Below, in pieces: positions 22,246 through 35,774 of a DNA stretch of 64,000 nucleotides. The notes under the pieces are model-generated. The model had not been told where the DNA came from and made no database searches. It saw only the letters and a list, made by a program, of their open reading frames with translations. Origin of the DNA: Glossina fuscipes (taxonomy: Eukaryota > Arthropoda > Insecta > Diptera > Glossinidae); assembly GCF_014805625.2 (NCBI RefSeq), contig NW_023998416.1:16326401-16390400 (forward strand), given 5' to 3'. Positions within the stretch are counted from its first letter, which is position 1, and each line of letters begins with the position of its first letter. Made by a program: the position numbers and the translations under genes.

Positions 22246-23280
22246 ATTGCCTTTGTACATCATTGTTTTTACGAATACAAGTAATCAGAAATACTGGTGA
22301 TTGCAGATACCAATCTGATATATAAAGAAACATTAATGATTTTTGCGAACATTCAAGCGCACGGTCTCGTGATATAAATTTTCAAAGGAGATGCGGACGA
22401 GTGTCTGAAAAATTCATACAATGATTTCCAGCAATCAATAATTAGCTTTTTCTTATCACTCACCCAAATTTCTATCTCAGCAGATAATGGAAGAAGTTTT
22501 ATGGACTGTGACGTAGCAATAAAAATTACATATCTTTTTCATAACTTTCAACCGACCGCTGATCATTTCAAATTTTTCGACGTACACGTCTTACTTTAGA
22601 ATTTCCTGCAAAGAGAAAAATAATTTCATATGAAGTAGTTGGCAATAATAACAAAATGCTAACATTTATAAAGAATAAGAACAAAAACAAAATTTCAAGA
22701 CGAAACACTTTGTTTCTCAGCACAAAGGAAGGGAATTCCAATTCTATTAAGAGTTAGATGACCGCAGCTCATAGCATTTTTAACACCGAAATTTGTAGAA
22801 CGAAAACGACTTGACTTGCTTTCAATATGAAAATTCCAGCGTCTCAAACATATATATTAAAAATGTTGTCACAACCCCGCTAAGTTTACACATTTTTATA
22901 AAACCGATATTTTTTCGAATACATCTTCAGAATTCTCCTCCATTTTTAAAATGCAATTACTTTCGACTGTATATGTCTTTTCAAGTATATGCATACTGCC
23001 ACTTTTTTTACTCGCGTTACAGTTAGCAAAGCTTGATAGATTACATCAGATAGACATTATTTTCACTTAACAACATTCGTACAAATATGTTAATGGCCAC
23101 CTAAGTTGTCAACGAATCAGACAACTGCTGTGAGTACCATACATGAAATATTTTATTAATTTTTTCTGTTTATAAATTATTTATGTTGTGCGATGTCTTA
23201 TGACTTACCTAATATTTCCTTCTTTTTTTTTTTTGTTTGCATTTGATATGGATTGGACCTTTTTGGACTTGAATTTAGAT

Positions 23281-23400
23281 CCATAATCCAGTAACTATAT
23301 AGAAATCCATTGCTGATATTCATAATTTCACTTGATGATGAAATAATGATGCTTTTTTACTAAATTTTTTGATTTTTTGCTTTCTAGGTTATGTTTAACT
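23281..23400. repeat. Direct duplication, first copy
   Basis: CCATAATCCAG...TATAGAAATCCATTG...TTTCTAGGTTATGTTTAACTC recurs at 23461-23581 with about 85-90% identity and a period of about 180 bp. Confidence 0.85.
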
Positions 23401-23460
23401 CATTGGTGATGAAATTGTTTACGTTAAATTGAGTAATGTGCTGTTAACTTAAATTTTTTT

Positions 23461-23581
23461 CCATTATCTAGTCTTTATAGAAATCCATTGATGATATTCA
23501 AAATTTCACGTGATGATGAAATATTGATGCTTTTTTATTACGATTTTTTCAATTTTTTACTTTCTAGGTTACGTTTGACTC
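23461..23581. repeat. Direct duplication, second copy
   Basis: Counterpart of 23281-23400; both contain ATGATGAAAT and TTTCTAGGTTA. Confidence 0.85.
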
Positions 23582-24109
23582 TTTTCTTAATTTGAATTGA
23601 GTGTACACGCTGAAGTTGGTTGTGTACACCCCAACGACATAATGAAGACTGCTTTACCTTATATACTTTTAAAACCAATTACATTGTAGTTCACAAGACA
23701 GTGAGGTTTTGTTACCAACGCTGACCCACTCGTTTTACGTTTTTTAACCGCATTTTCAAAATTATATGTTACGGCTTCATATATATCCATATTGTCCGAA
23801 GGCTCAGCGCTATGTTACTATAATATTGAAACCATTCTAAGTTTAGGTTATTCATCCCATCACGTAACAGACTGCTCAGACTGTGCAAGACTTCTCGTAA
23901 AAGACCACGACTAAGCTAAGTTATAAAATTCGTTATACTTGTACAGGGTATTCTTGAAAGATATACGAAATTTTTTCTGTTGCTGCAAAAGATACGATAT
24001 AAAGTTCCTATAGTTTTTTTTTTGATGTTGAGTTAAAATCGACTAAATATATAAATTTTCTATATAAAATTTCTTTTGAAATCCACAACCGGTTGTGCAA
24101 TCACATTGT

Positions 24110-24260
24110 CAAAACATCCCAAAAGAAAACTCCCTTAATTAAACTCACAATCGTTTGCCCGTCCGTCTGGCGTATATAAAGACATTCTCTCGATAACAAA
24201 AATTTGACATTGGGCGAACAATTGAAAGATCGTTCAGGCAGATTTGTATTGAAAACGGAG
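24110..24260 (+). repeat. Dispersed repeat family (CCGTCCGTCTG type), degenerate copy
   Basis: CGTTTGCCCGTCCGTCTG, CTCGATAACAAAAATTTGAC and GTATTGAAAACGGAGCATAT follow the order of the better copies at 51.3 and 57.0 kb. Confidence 0.45.
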
Positions 24261-27200
24261 CATATCGGATAAAGAATGCGCTTATAGCACAATATAATAA
24301 AAACAACAGCTTTGATTTCTAGATTTTTGGTTCCCTATACATATAAACCATACAACGATCGAAACTTCCACATATATAGATGAGCCTTTTTCAGATGTAC
24401 AACATTGAAAAAAAAACATCCATCCGACCCTTATTATTATTATTATGGAGCATGAAAATTGTTTTCCATTGTTATTCTTAAAATAAATATGTCGGATGTA
24501 AAAGATTTGGTGACATTAAAATACAACTTTCTTGTTTTATTTGCATAAAACACAACCTCCAAAGCATAGCAACCGACGCCGAAGTGTCTGTGTATGTTTG
24601 CTCTGCAAACATGAACATAATAATGGCTTTGCACTTACATTTAACGACAGCTTCCGCGAATCCCTTATAGATAAGAACACCGAAAGTGTAAATCTCGATT
24701 ATAAAAATGGTAATAAATATACTTCTATATCTGCAATTAATTATTTTAGAAAGTTTTCTCACTTCTACTATGTTATACAAAGCCGGCGAACTGTTCTACA
24801 ATTTTTCTGATGAGCGTTGCCAATACAATTTCTTATGCAAACGTATGGTTGCCTATAGCTAAGAATGAATATGCAATGAATATATGGCATAAACTATTCT
24901 TTTGTGTTGCATTGTTGTGAAATCGAGAAAAAGCAAAATCTCATTGTAATCTTGAAACTATTTTCAGGCCGGAACTTCAACTTTGTTTGGTGGTTTAACA
25001 CTAGAATATGCCTAAATCTGATCAATTTTCTTTATCACGAATCAATAAACAATCTTGTTTGTTTTTATATTAACTTTCTGATTGTTCTTTTTTTATAAAT
25101 TTGTTATTTACGTTTACCTTGATTTCTTTAGTTGGGTGTTGTTTACATTTTCACACACACTTTAACACAATATTCTGAAAACGAAAATGACCCTTCATTG
25201 TGTCAACTCGCAATCGTTTATATAAATTTCGTTACAGTTTGTTACGTTTTCTCTGACGACGAAAATTGACATTCGTCTTTCTTTGTGTTAAGCATCAATT
25301 TCGTCGCCGCTTTCTGATACTGTTTGCTTTTTATATACAGGCAACATTAGATAAACAACACTACACATACAAAATTGTATAAAAACATCATTTTACAAAT
25401 TTTCTATCCTAAAATACCCACACAATATTCTTAGGGTTTCTTTTTTTACAAGCTCAACTCTAAAGAAATTATTGTGGTCAAATTGGTGGCTATATATTTT
25501 GCTTCCGTCTGCAATGACATAGTTGAGAGAAAGACCGATGTAGCGCATGCAAAAAACGAAATTTGAACGAAAATGAATGGTATCCTGCGCATAAAGTAAG
25601 ATTAGCAAACAAATGAAAGTGAAAGTCATATTTAAAGGTTAAGGAATTTAATTAGTATTCATTCGGTTTGATGTATGCGACTCTAATTTTCACGCTAGTA
25701 AGTTCTTCATTGTGATGGAAGACAATGAAAAAGGTTTTAAATTTGAAATAGATGCTTTCTAGAAAATTCTATTTGAACATATTAATATTCGATTCCGTTA
25801 GTCAAAAAGCTAATGCTAATATGCTAAAAGGCAATGACTTCAAGTTTTGGCCTTAATATCTAATTCTAAACAGTAGAGGTTTTCATGCATATCACACATA
25901 TACAGATGTTCCTCATGTACCACGGTACTTGTAAAACACAGTTTCGGTATTACACGGTACAATATTTGCATTTGGAATGAAATTTTATAATAAAATTTTC
26001 ATCATGAAATTTTACACCTCAAGACTTGATTTCGATGCGACTCGGTGTGTATAATTTTGATCTACGTTATATCTAAGTTTAATTAATTAATTAATTTTGC
26101 TTTTCTATACGGTATATTACTTTATATAAAAAAATAAAAAGGTTTCATATAAGACACTTTCGATACAGCATAGTACGAATTAAGCGACGGACGCCGGTAC
26201 TGGACTTTTACTTGGCTTCGTTGGACTTGGCAGATCGTTTGGTTTTTAAGTGAAGGAAAAGAAGAACACATAAACCCCTTGTTAGCAAACGACAACGAAC
26301 ATGTCGGAAAATTATGTTCGGCTACGCCGCTTATTTTATACTCAACGGCTTTATCTTAAAAAATGAAATTTCGATACTATGTAATACTGAGCGAGCATGG
26401 TTGGTTTTACAAATCTTGTACATATATTATTAACTTTTGGCTTTAAGATGGTTTTTTAAGAAAATTGTAGCCGATATCTTAATTTTTCGTACAGGAAAGT
26501 GTTTACCATAGGAAAATAAAAAGCTGCACCGGCAAGTATACTTGGATCGACTTCAAGGAATATGTACTTTATAGAGTCTTTGAAACTTCTTTCTGGACAT
26601 TGTAAATATTTGCACAAAGGGATGAAATTTCTATATTTTATAATATTGAGAGAGGGTATCCCGTTTTTACAAAGGTACTAGAGCATCATTTATAGCGTGT
26701 ATGTGCACATTTTTATCGTTATATCTGTTTACGTCTGAATGAATGAATAAAAAATATAAATATTGTCTTCGATTTGCGCTGTGCTATGAGTGAGTTATTT
26801 GATCGAACGGACGTATATGCGGACATGTTTAAATGCAGGATTTGACATATTTGGTAAGTTAGAGTATAGAAAGAAACAAGGACGATTTATTATTGGTTAG
26901 TTACCTGAAAAGGCACCTAATTTTGATATTGGCAGAGACACAAACAAAGGAAGTAAATGGATAACATCAACACTTTATATATGGCAATATATAATTTTAT
27001 ATAAAAGTATTGTTACAATGTATTTATTTAACTGTTATTACAATGTATAACTTACCAAACGGATATATTCCATTTCAAAGCTAAATAAAATTAAAATAGT
27101 TAAAAGCATTTTTAAATTTTTCATTCATTTATTACATTTTTATGCATTATATTTATTTAACAAGGAAAGATCATTTATATATTATTTAAAAAAAAATTTA

Positions 27201-29093
27201 CTACAGTTGCTTTTAAATGCGGATATAAATAATCAGCTATTACAGATTTCCGTGAATTTTGGAATTAAATTTAACTTTATAAGGTTCCTCTTTTCTACTA
27301 TTGGGCTAACAATTGTGGCTTGTTCTTATATATTTTGTTTTGCTCTTTTGTTTTATTTGGGTTTATATTAATTATTGCATATGATATCGATATTGTTTGC
27401 CTTTAATTGTGTAATAACCGCTTGAAAGATGATCTAAACAACGTTTCATTTCCTCTCTCATGTACTTTGATGTGTAGGTGTGCACACATCTCAATAAATA
27501 AATTGGAAGCATTAATAATAATATTTACATTTAAAATTTTTAGTATAAAAAATACCATTTTCCGAAAATGTTGTTCTTTTTGTAGTTCTTCTGTGCAACT
27601 TGAAAATTTATGAAAATAATAACACTTAATACATTTTTTTGTTTTTGTAGTTTTTTATATTTAAAATCTAAAGTAACAATTTTTTTATACTTAATTGAGA
27701 TTGTAAAAATATATTTATATAAATACGTAAATTGTACGTTGGTTGTAGTTTCTTTTATTTAAAACTAAAAAACTAAAAAAAAATGAAAAAAAAATTAAAA
27801 TAACAATTTAAGCAAGTTGATCATTTAATTATACATTTAAAAACATTAATATTAAATTAACATTAAATATTATTAATAATAGTAAAACGTACTAAACAGT
27901 CAAAAATTGATGTAGCCTCTTTCCCTTACGTCGAGCGAATATGCAATAAATATTATGTATACTTCACGCGAAGACATTTCTGCAGAACAAATGTTTCTTG
28001 AATTGGAAAAATGTTGCATTAACTATATTTATTTGGATAATTTCGCTTGATGTAAGTTAAAAGTCACTACATAGGTTTCAGAAAAAAAAAAAAACAAAAT
28101 CACATACGCTATGGTATTTTTAGAAAAGCATGGTTTGGTTGCCCTTTTTGTTTTTCTGTAATATTTTCGTTCTTTCGTCATTAATAATGTTAATTAAACA
28201 AATAAAAACAAAAATCTTATATACCTAAGTACACATAACACATAACATACACTAATGATATTATTATTTTTAATAATGAATTTTTAATATTAATTGATGA
28301 TTATTTTTTGTTTCGTTTTTATTTTTTTTTCGTTTTGCTTGTGCATCACAGACTTCCCACTCAACAACGTAAGAAACGGCAAAAATCATTTCGAATATTT
28401 ATTATCATCAGTCAATTGAGTAACTATAGCAATTAAGAAACTTAATAAACAATATTTTATAATGCTCACTGCGTTTTATGGAAATATTTGCTTCGTATCT
28501 GGATCGATATTCCATCAAAATATGTGTCATGTTATTTTATAAAATAGCTAAGTATGCGCTCTACGATATAAGCGTTACACAAAAATGACTTATTCGAAAA
28601 TCACGTCTAGTCGGTATTCTTCGAAGTATTTAAAACTAGGTTGATAGCGAATTGCAAGTTGGCGCAATGTCAATTTACAGGCCAGCTATGGTAGAATTTA
28701 GTTTTTAATTATTGGTAAAGAGAAAAATATAAGAACGAAGGCATTTAGCTGGCACAGCACATATTACGAAATCGATAAAGTGAAGCTTTACTTTTTATTA
28801 CATTTGTTCTCATTCAGGAAAAAATTGAGAAAATAGAACCAATCGCGTTCAAACGTAACTGTTCAAGCGTGCTAGCGTACCTTATAGGTCCGTTCGCAAT
28901 TTTTTAATTGATTTAGCTTACTTGTCTTACATTGATCCTTCTCGTAAAAAGTTCTTTTAGCGTCGTGCTACTTCGTCGTCGTGGAAGACAAATTAGGTCT
29001 ATATATTTGAGGAAGAGAAATTAAAGAATCAAATGCAAGTTCTCCAAATAGGAAATCAAAATTTGACTATATTTTTAAAAAGGAAGCGGTGTG
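24261..29093. other. No gene seen; very AT-rich intergenic DNA
   Basis: Only short ORFs without recognisable domains. A degenerate copy of the dispersed repeat (minus strand) lies near 26500-26620, with TTGTGCAAATATTTACAATG and CAGAAAGAAG on the minus strand. 27000-28450 is particularly A+T-rich. Confidence 0.5.
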
Positions 29094-29750
29094 TGTAACG
29101 AGTAAACGATTGGTTGCGTTGTTGAGAGCAGTGAAACACGCTCCCTTCCCCGCTTTCAGCTCACATGATGGACGACGGGATTGCGCCAATTCCGAGACCG
29201 AGGCAACCGATTTTTGTCTTTATCTCAATAATGTTGTTCGAAGTGACTTCCCTCTTCCTTGAAGAGGTTGGTAAGAATGGTCGTCATGTGGTGTAAGTAA
29301 AATTCAACGCAAAACATCAGCTGAACCCGATATTACAAAAGGTAGTTTTGTAAAGTGAAAACAAAGACGATATGCAGAAACTGAAACTCAGCTTACAAAC
29401 GAAATTATGAAAAAGCGATGCATAAATGGCAATTCAAATCACAAAATACTAGTAAAACATAACTCATCAGTAGAGCCTAAGATATAAATGAGTTGTAACT
29501 GAGAAGTCTAATGTACAATGACAAATGGTTAAATGATCAGTAAAATGCTGAGTGATCCTAATACACAATTATATTGCTGTTTGATTTATTTTTGCAGAGT
29601 TAGCTTCTATTGTACGATTCGCGTTTCCAACAGTAAACATATTTAAGAAAAAAATTTCAATTATTTAATTTAATTTTATTGAAAAAGCAACTCTTTTATA
29701 TACTCATTGTAGATTAATTAATAAACGTCATAGAGTAATCAACCACAATA
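29094..29750 (+). mobile_element. Candidate gypsy-like 5' LTR (boundaries approximate)
   Basis: Precedes a PBS-like TGGCGACGAGG at 29752 and a decayed gag. A TG start (TGTAACGAG) is at 29094, AATAAA at 29720, and ACCACA near 29745. The left edge is inferred from the TGTAACG start shared with the 3582 LTR. Confidence 0.4.
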
Positions 29751-29751
29751 G

Positions 29752-29985
29752 TGGCGACGAGGCGAAAAAGAAAGTTAATGAACTGCGTTTTTTTGTCAAA
29801 GAAGAAAAGATTGTAAAAAAAAAATTAAATGCTATAAGTTGTGATTAGGCAAAATCGCCAACTCGTTTTATCTTCACATACCTCCCGTTCGGGAGGGAGT
29901 GCTAGTACTTAAGTTGTGGGAGTAGTAGTAAGGGTACAGTAACTGACAACGGGCAGTAAACATCTCAGTTGATTTTAACTGAGAT
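29752..29985 (+). other. PBS-like site and leader hairpins
   Basis: TGGCGACGAGG at 29752-29762. Stems are CCTCCCG/CGGGAGG (29881-29896) and ATCTCAGTT/AACTGAGAT (29962-29985, loop GATTTT). Such stems in a retroelement leader may serve RNA dimerisation or packaging, which is inference. Confidence 0.5.
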
Positions 29986-30389
29986 CTGGCAAAGGTTGTC
30001 AACAGCGATCTTTAAATGGAATTAAGAAAGCAACTTCCGTTCAATCGTAATGTTCTCTGAAAAATTGTAGAACAAGGACACGGATAAAATCTTGTGAGAG
30101 GAACCTGGAATCCGACCAGTTATCCCAGGTTATAAGGGCTAAAAGCTTCGTAAAGTGAACCACTTTTTTCGCAAAAGCAGCAAAAAATTTGCAAAGAAAA
30201 AACAGATTAAAAGAAACTAAACTGCGCTCTTTTTTTGCAAAACGAGCTTATAAAAAGTTTGCTAAATCGAAAAAAAGAAATAGGTAACAGATGGAAGAGA
30301 TGCAACATCGAGCATCAACAGCATAATCTGGCAATGCAGGAATTAATGAAAGGTTCGACCGAAGTCGAGGCTTAATATGCAAACCCAAA

Positions 30390-31135
30390 AAAGTTCGAGT
30401 TCGTAATTAAAGCATTTAGTACCAACATCAAAGAGTTTAAATATTATGAACACATTTGATCGATACGAAGACTTATTTGTTGTAGACTTTGCTAGGCTGT
30501 ATGGCGCACCTAAAGTAGGTTTATTGTTAAAAAAATTCAACCCAATTGTTTGTAACAAATATACGACTTATATCTTACCAAAGACATCAATTAAGTTCAA
30601 GAATACCATAGAAAAACTCAATGAACTGTTTGGCACCTATATGTTGCAATTACATATTAGATATAACTGTTTCCAAATAACAAAAGATGATCATGCAGAG
30701 TTTATCATATACGCAGGCATCGTCAATAAAAATTTAAGGTATACGGATTGTTTCTGTTTTAATTCATGTGCTTGGTTTTTGTCATCGGATTTTGATAGTC
30801 GCACTAAGTTATTGAATAAAATTGACAATGACGGCAGCTCCATTACATTGGAAGCTCTTAAAAAAAAAAGGTTAACGCTTGAATAATCCGAAAGTTGATA
30901 CAGTGCTTATGAAAAAGTCTGCAAAGCAAAAGTAGATCAGTACGTCTGTACATCAAGTACAAGCGGAGAAAAAAGAAATGTCCGTTCCAAAGTGTCCGCG
31001 TTGGTTTTGTGGTGGCATACATTTTGCTCACGAATACTCGCACCGAAAACACTAATGTGAGCAATGCAGTGCAGTTGATCACAAGAAAGGCTATCGCAAT
31101 GAAGCTAAGAAAGCAAAGATGTAAAAAAGATGTTT
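30390..31135 (+). pseudogene. Gypsy-type LTR retrotransposon gag, broken
   Basis: The frame EFVIKAFSTNIKEFKY (from 30395) shifts into 30446-30886, which carries RYEDLFVVDFARL, PKVGLLLKKFNP, YTTYILPK, LFGTYMLQLHIRYNCFQ, DDHAEFIIYAGIVN and TKLLNKID. This series is characteristic of the gag of gypsy elements related to K02A2.6-type pol. A damaged zinc knuckle follows (CPRWFCGGIHFA, stop, CEQCSAVDHKKGY). One frameshift and several stops are present, and no pol was found downstream. Confidence 0.75.
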
Positions 31136-31276
31136 CAGAAAATATAACGAAAACAACAATGGCAGACAAGCGTCCTGTAGCCAGCGCTCAGTTGATGTTT
31201 GGCTTGCAAACTGTCAACACGTATGTTTGCGCAAGCGAGTGTTAGTTTGACTGTAATCAATTTATAGAAATTGATT

Positions 31277-31377
31277 TTCCGAAGAAATGACGTCCTCCGA
31301 TGAAGTTGCTAGTGGCGAATGGTGGCCAGAAGGCTGGACCACTAAAAGAGGGTGGTGAAAAACGCAACCACAGTCCT
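31277..31377 (+). mobile_element. Second fragment of the same LINE ORF1 start
   Basis: ATGACGTCCTCCGATGAAG and the following GGCCAGAAGGCTGGACCAC match 10254 onward closely, with a short deletion near the middle. Homology starts a few bases before the ATG, as in the 10.24 kb copy, and fades near 31377. Confidence 0.8.
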
Positions 31378-32119
31378 CTACCTCTGTAAATATTGATGAA
31401 AAGGAAACAAGCAAAAATTTATTTAAAAATTTTCAAATTTATTGTGGAATGTTCTCGGGCTACGATTAGAAGAGAAAAACAACAATCAATTACTTAGTCA
31501 ATTCTTATATATGTGTGCACATGTAACATTCGTTAAGAAGAAGACGGCTTGACATAAAGGAAAAGAAAAGAAAAAATTTTGAATAATTAAATAAGCTTTT
31601 AGTTCAAATATCGTAAAAATCGAATCAATCCCTCCTAGGCCTTTTTCCATTTTAAAACAAAAAAAAAACAAGAGGAAAAAATTTATAAAAAATTTTTGGA
31701 AACTACAACAAAAACAACGATATCGCAACCATAAACAACAAATTATTTTAAAACCGAAACGAAAAAGAAAAAAGGAACACTTTTTAAATATCCTTCAAAT
31801 TATAAAACGTTTCTCCTATTGTTACTATACTAGCACATACTACAAACAATAGTTCCACTGATCAGAAGAGCAAATTGTTTAAAAGGTTATAACCAAAGCA
31901 GAAAGGAAAGCAACGCATTAAAAAAATAGCAAGTGTTCTTAGGTACCGCTACAATAACTGTTTTGAGTGCTACAACTGGTGCTCTGGCTCTAGGCATACA
32001 TCTAGCGCCAGAAGAACGTCAGACACTTTTAAGAAGTGAGCCGGAACATCCTGCGTCCTGGAGTTGAAGATCGCCGATGTAGCAGCTACCGCGGCCGACA
32101 CTGCACCGACGCCGATGCT

Positions 32120-32434
32120 TGTACTGTAAGTTACTTTTAGGCTATTTGATTTTGTTGTTCCCAATGAGTGGCTAAGCGCGAGCTGCCACCGCTGTGGCTG
32201 AGACGTAGGGGCGTGCATATGGTGGCGATGTAGGGCCGACGCTAGACGATGACCGACTGACTCACTGGTGACAGACGGACAGCAGACAACCGACCGGACC
32301 TTTTCGTTCTTTTAGTTTATTTTTATTTTTCTTTGTCAGTAGGCTCCGAGAGCCAAACCCCAGGTCAAAAAAAAAAAAATATATATATATATATTTATAT
32401 GCTCTACCGGCCGAAAGGGGCTAAGACCGTGACA
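32120..32434 (+). mobile_element. LTR family copy C (about 315 bp)
   Basis: TGTACTGTAAGTTAC to CCGTGACA, with the same internal blocks as copy A. An A/TA-rich expansion lies near 32368-32398. No PBS follows, so it is a 3' or solo LTR; I found no target-site duplication by eye. Confidence 0.65.
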
Positions 32435-34294
32435 AATGTTTTGAATAAAATAGTATGCGGATATTGATTCATATACATATAACTTCTTAAGCAAGTGTAG
32501 AGACACCATCAAGAGAAATTTAGGCTGTGGTCCCTTTAAAAAAATAAAGAAACAAGATATAAAATACTATTACAAACAACTATTAAACTGAGTTTCAAGG
32601 AATGTTGACTTGACTTTATAAGTCAAAATATAAAATGAATAAAAATAAGCAAATAAGGAGAAAATTCTTTTTTAAATAAAAAATAAAAACAACCTAACTG
32701 GAGACAAGAACTGACACTCTTCAATGTATCACGATCAAATTTGCAAACTTGACGGCCAAATGCTTACCAAAAACTTCCTGGTGGCGTCCTAATCTACTGA
32801 CTAAAAACCAAGAGTGTAAAAAAATATTTTTACAATCTCTATAAAGAAAAGAAAAGTTCATAAATGGTTGCAACAGTGCTAGTGGGAGAACGTCGTCGTA
32901 AACCTCATTCAGATCCTAACGCATGCAGAGTCTAAAGTGAAAGAATACATACGTCTTCTGTTTCCCGATGATGCGCGCCAGAAGGACATTAGCGACGGAA
33001 TTGTCCGGACGGTTTGACAAGTTGAAATAATTTTAGATAAATTGCAACTTCTTTTGTGTGAAAGGACAAATCCACGTGCAAACATATTTGAAGAAAGTGT
33101 ATATACGTAACAGAATCAAAGTACGAAACGAACATTGCTGAAGTATTCCTAATATTTTTGTTATTGTTCTTGTCAATGACTGTCTATCTAAACATCGACA
33201 TATTTTCTGTGATTATTAAGCACGTGCTGTTTATAACGTCCAACGCAATATTCTGTTGCTTCATCGAAAAGTAAATTACTACTCTTCGCTAATCTCGACA
33301 ACATTATAATAGTCATCATAGGTGGGGCAATCCCAAACTTGTATTTAACTGTATTTAATTGTATTATATATTTTTGTACTGAGGACGTTTTGCGTCCTTA
33401 ATGCCGGAAAATAAAGAAATGCCAAAGAAGCGAGCCACAAAATCACAGTCCGAAGCCTTACCATGTTCGGCACGAGAGAGCAGACTTGTAATACGCGTTT
33501 TCACAATAAACCCTATAATGAATGAAGCAGATGAGCTAATAAATGTAGTGGGCATGTTGGAAGATACGACTATGAGGAAGTATGAGGAATTCCCCAAAGG
33601 ACCAGAAATGTGATAAAATTTAAGAGCCAACAAATGATGACAGGGTGTTTTCAAGTACAAACGTTGCATTAGTCGGCGTTTAGGTGCAGACATATAAGAA
33701 AGTTTGCAGTAAAAAGTGTGGCGCCTGCGTATATTACTGTAGAAGATTTCTGGCGGTTCAGTGTTTACGTTGTCTGAAATAAAAAAGCAACAACTTGTGA
33801 GATAGCGGAATCCAACTAAGCAAACTTCTTTTTATAATTATTTTCCGTACCTAACACTTTTTAGTAGCTAATGAAAGAAAATAATTCCAAAAAAAGAAAA
33901 GCTCCGAAATTCCATATGAATAACGTAAGCGGGATTGTTTTAGAGAAGAATTGTTTAATTGTGCGATCATAGTCGATGCACAAGTGGTATCTGACGACGG
34001 CAGGGCTTATCATAATAATGAAGCAGGAAAAAGGAGTATTGTCAGTCTATTAACACAAAGTGGCAGCAGTCAACACAGTAGAATTGAGCTGGCGAGGCAT
34101 ATGGAGCAAAGAATCAATGTGCATTGTATGACCTCAGATATCCATCCGACTCCGTTCTTGTCTAGGATTGATGGACGAATTCTAAGTAGTGCTGCCTATT
34201 TTCAGGCATAATATTTTATGAAATTCTTCGTCTTATTTCTTCATATTTTGATATTAGATCACAGTTTCTGGATTTTAAGGGAATTAGATCAAGT
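32435..34294. other. No gene recognised
   Basis: Short frames at 33401-33613 (MPENKEMPKKRATKSQSE) and 33951-34211 (SIVSLLTQSGSSQHSRIELA) have no recognised domain. They lie between an LTR and LINE fragments and are probably element debris. Confidence 0.35.
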
Positions 34295-34850
34295 TTGCTA
34301 CCTGTGGTGTTCCTCAGAGATCTCCCTTTCATTTGTTTTGTACGTGAACGATTTGTATTTACAGGCAAATTCGGAGACATGTGATTGGCTAATGTTTACT
34401 TATGATGTTTTTCTATCATTTAATTGTGCTTGTATTTCGCACGTGGCCTACGAACGTAATGTGAGTCGTTTGAGTCGTGTGTTGCGGTGAACTGCTGACG
34501 ACAATTTGCTAAATATATATTCCTCCGAGATCAAAGGGATTATGTTTGCTCCTACCGTCAATTTCTGATGGTAGCTTCCATCTTGAATATGTTGAAATTG
34601 GAGGTGTTTGCAAAAGTGCTTAAGTGATAATAATAATAATGTTCCCTTTAAATTTATTTTTCTGCGATTTTCTCGAAATCTCCAAGTTTACATTCCTACG
34701 ACTTGCAGATTGATTTTTGAGAGACCTTTTCTAGTGAGATTGGCACGTTTCTGGAATTGTTTGGCCAATGAGCTTGGTATTTTCTCCCACTCTAACAATG
34801 TTTTTCGTACCAAACTTTTGAAATATTTCGCGAACTTCACATTCGTATGA
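34295..34850 (+). mobile_element. Jockey-like LINE remnant (RT motif B and C-terminus)
   Basis: In one frame GVPQRSP (RT motif B, normally GVPQGS) is followed in the next frame by VLYVNDLYLQ (LFINDL-like). Then 34660-34850 encodes the typical jockey tail, IFERPFLVRLARFWNCL ... VFRTKLLKYF, before a stop. Several frameshifts lie between, and nothing intact remains. Confidence 0.55.
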
Positions 34851-35439
34851 TTACTTTATAAACATATGTGAACGTGTGCATTAAAAATAAAACCAGTTGG
34901 GACTGCGTTTTGTAGTTTGCCGTATATTTCGCTTCTTTTCTATTGTTTGGCTACGGAGCCAATTCTGATAGTATGATTTGTGATTTGATTTTATATATGC
35001 ATGTACATATATACATATATATGAGCTACGTAAACTTGAGAATCTTGGTGTAATGTTCAGGGTTGGTCTTACTGCATAGTATATTCATATATTGGCCTGG
35101 ATGGTCTGGGCGAACGTATTACGAGAGTGTATTAATAAATAAATAGATCTCAAATTTTTCTTCAAAAATTTTCACCCTTTTTTTTGCTTTTCCTGTTGTT
35201 TTTTTATATTTTTATAATATTTATAGGTTGTCTATTTCAGATAGCATTCAACAACGGAACGGTTTCAATGAAGGTCAATAGTTAAAGAGCGTATATTTTT
35301 TCTTCGATATCTGTGCCCTTTGTCCAAAGCGACGTCGAAAACTAAAGTGATTTGTCTCCATAAGTAATCAAAACGCGATCAGCGATCAAAATATGAAATA
35401 TCAATTACAATTCTCCCTGGTACGCTACTTCCAACTCCG

Positions 35440-35680
35440 ATATTGTCACAGATGGCTCCGAGGGTTTAACGTGGGTACACTACCGAGAAGGTTTAACCCC
35501 ACGGTGCCCGATGGCATACGGAGTGTGAAACACTCGAACTCCCCGAGGTTAATAATCCTCGCAACATACGGTGCCGAAGGCGGCGCACACGTTGCCATGA
35601 GGAGTATTAAGTACCCGAGTACCAGACGAGATACGTTATGGTTGCATCTCCCCTTTGGTGAGGGCGAGGCGAGCTGCTCA
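35440..35680 (-). repeat. GC-rich dispersed repeat, copy 2 (inverted)
   Basis: Inverted partner of 14139-14360. It has one extra segment of about 15 bp before GTACCCACGTTAAACC. Confidence 0.8.
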
Positions 35681-35774
35681 ATAAAACGTTCAGACACTCC
35701 CTCCGGGTGGTAAGCACTGTCCCGTTAGCGCTTATACCACAGACTTCCAGCGATTTTCTGCCTCTGGAAATCCG

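Larger units (their letters stand above)
20648..24109. other. No gene seen; AT-rich with local repeats
   Basis: Apart from the minisatellite, the 23.3 kb duplication and the 22.1 kb repeat copy, I see only short chance ORFs and A/T-rich sequence. Confidence 0.5.
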
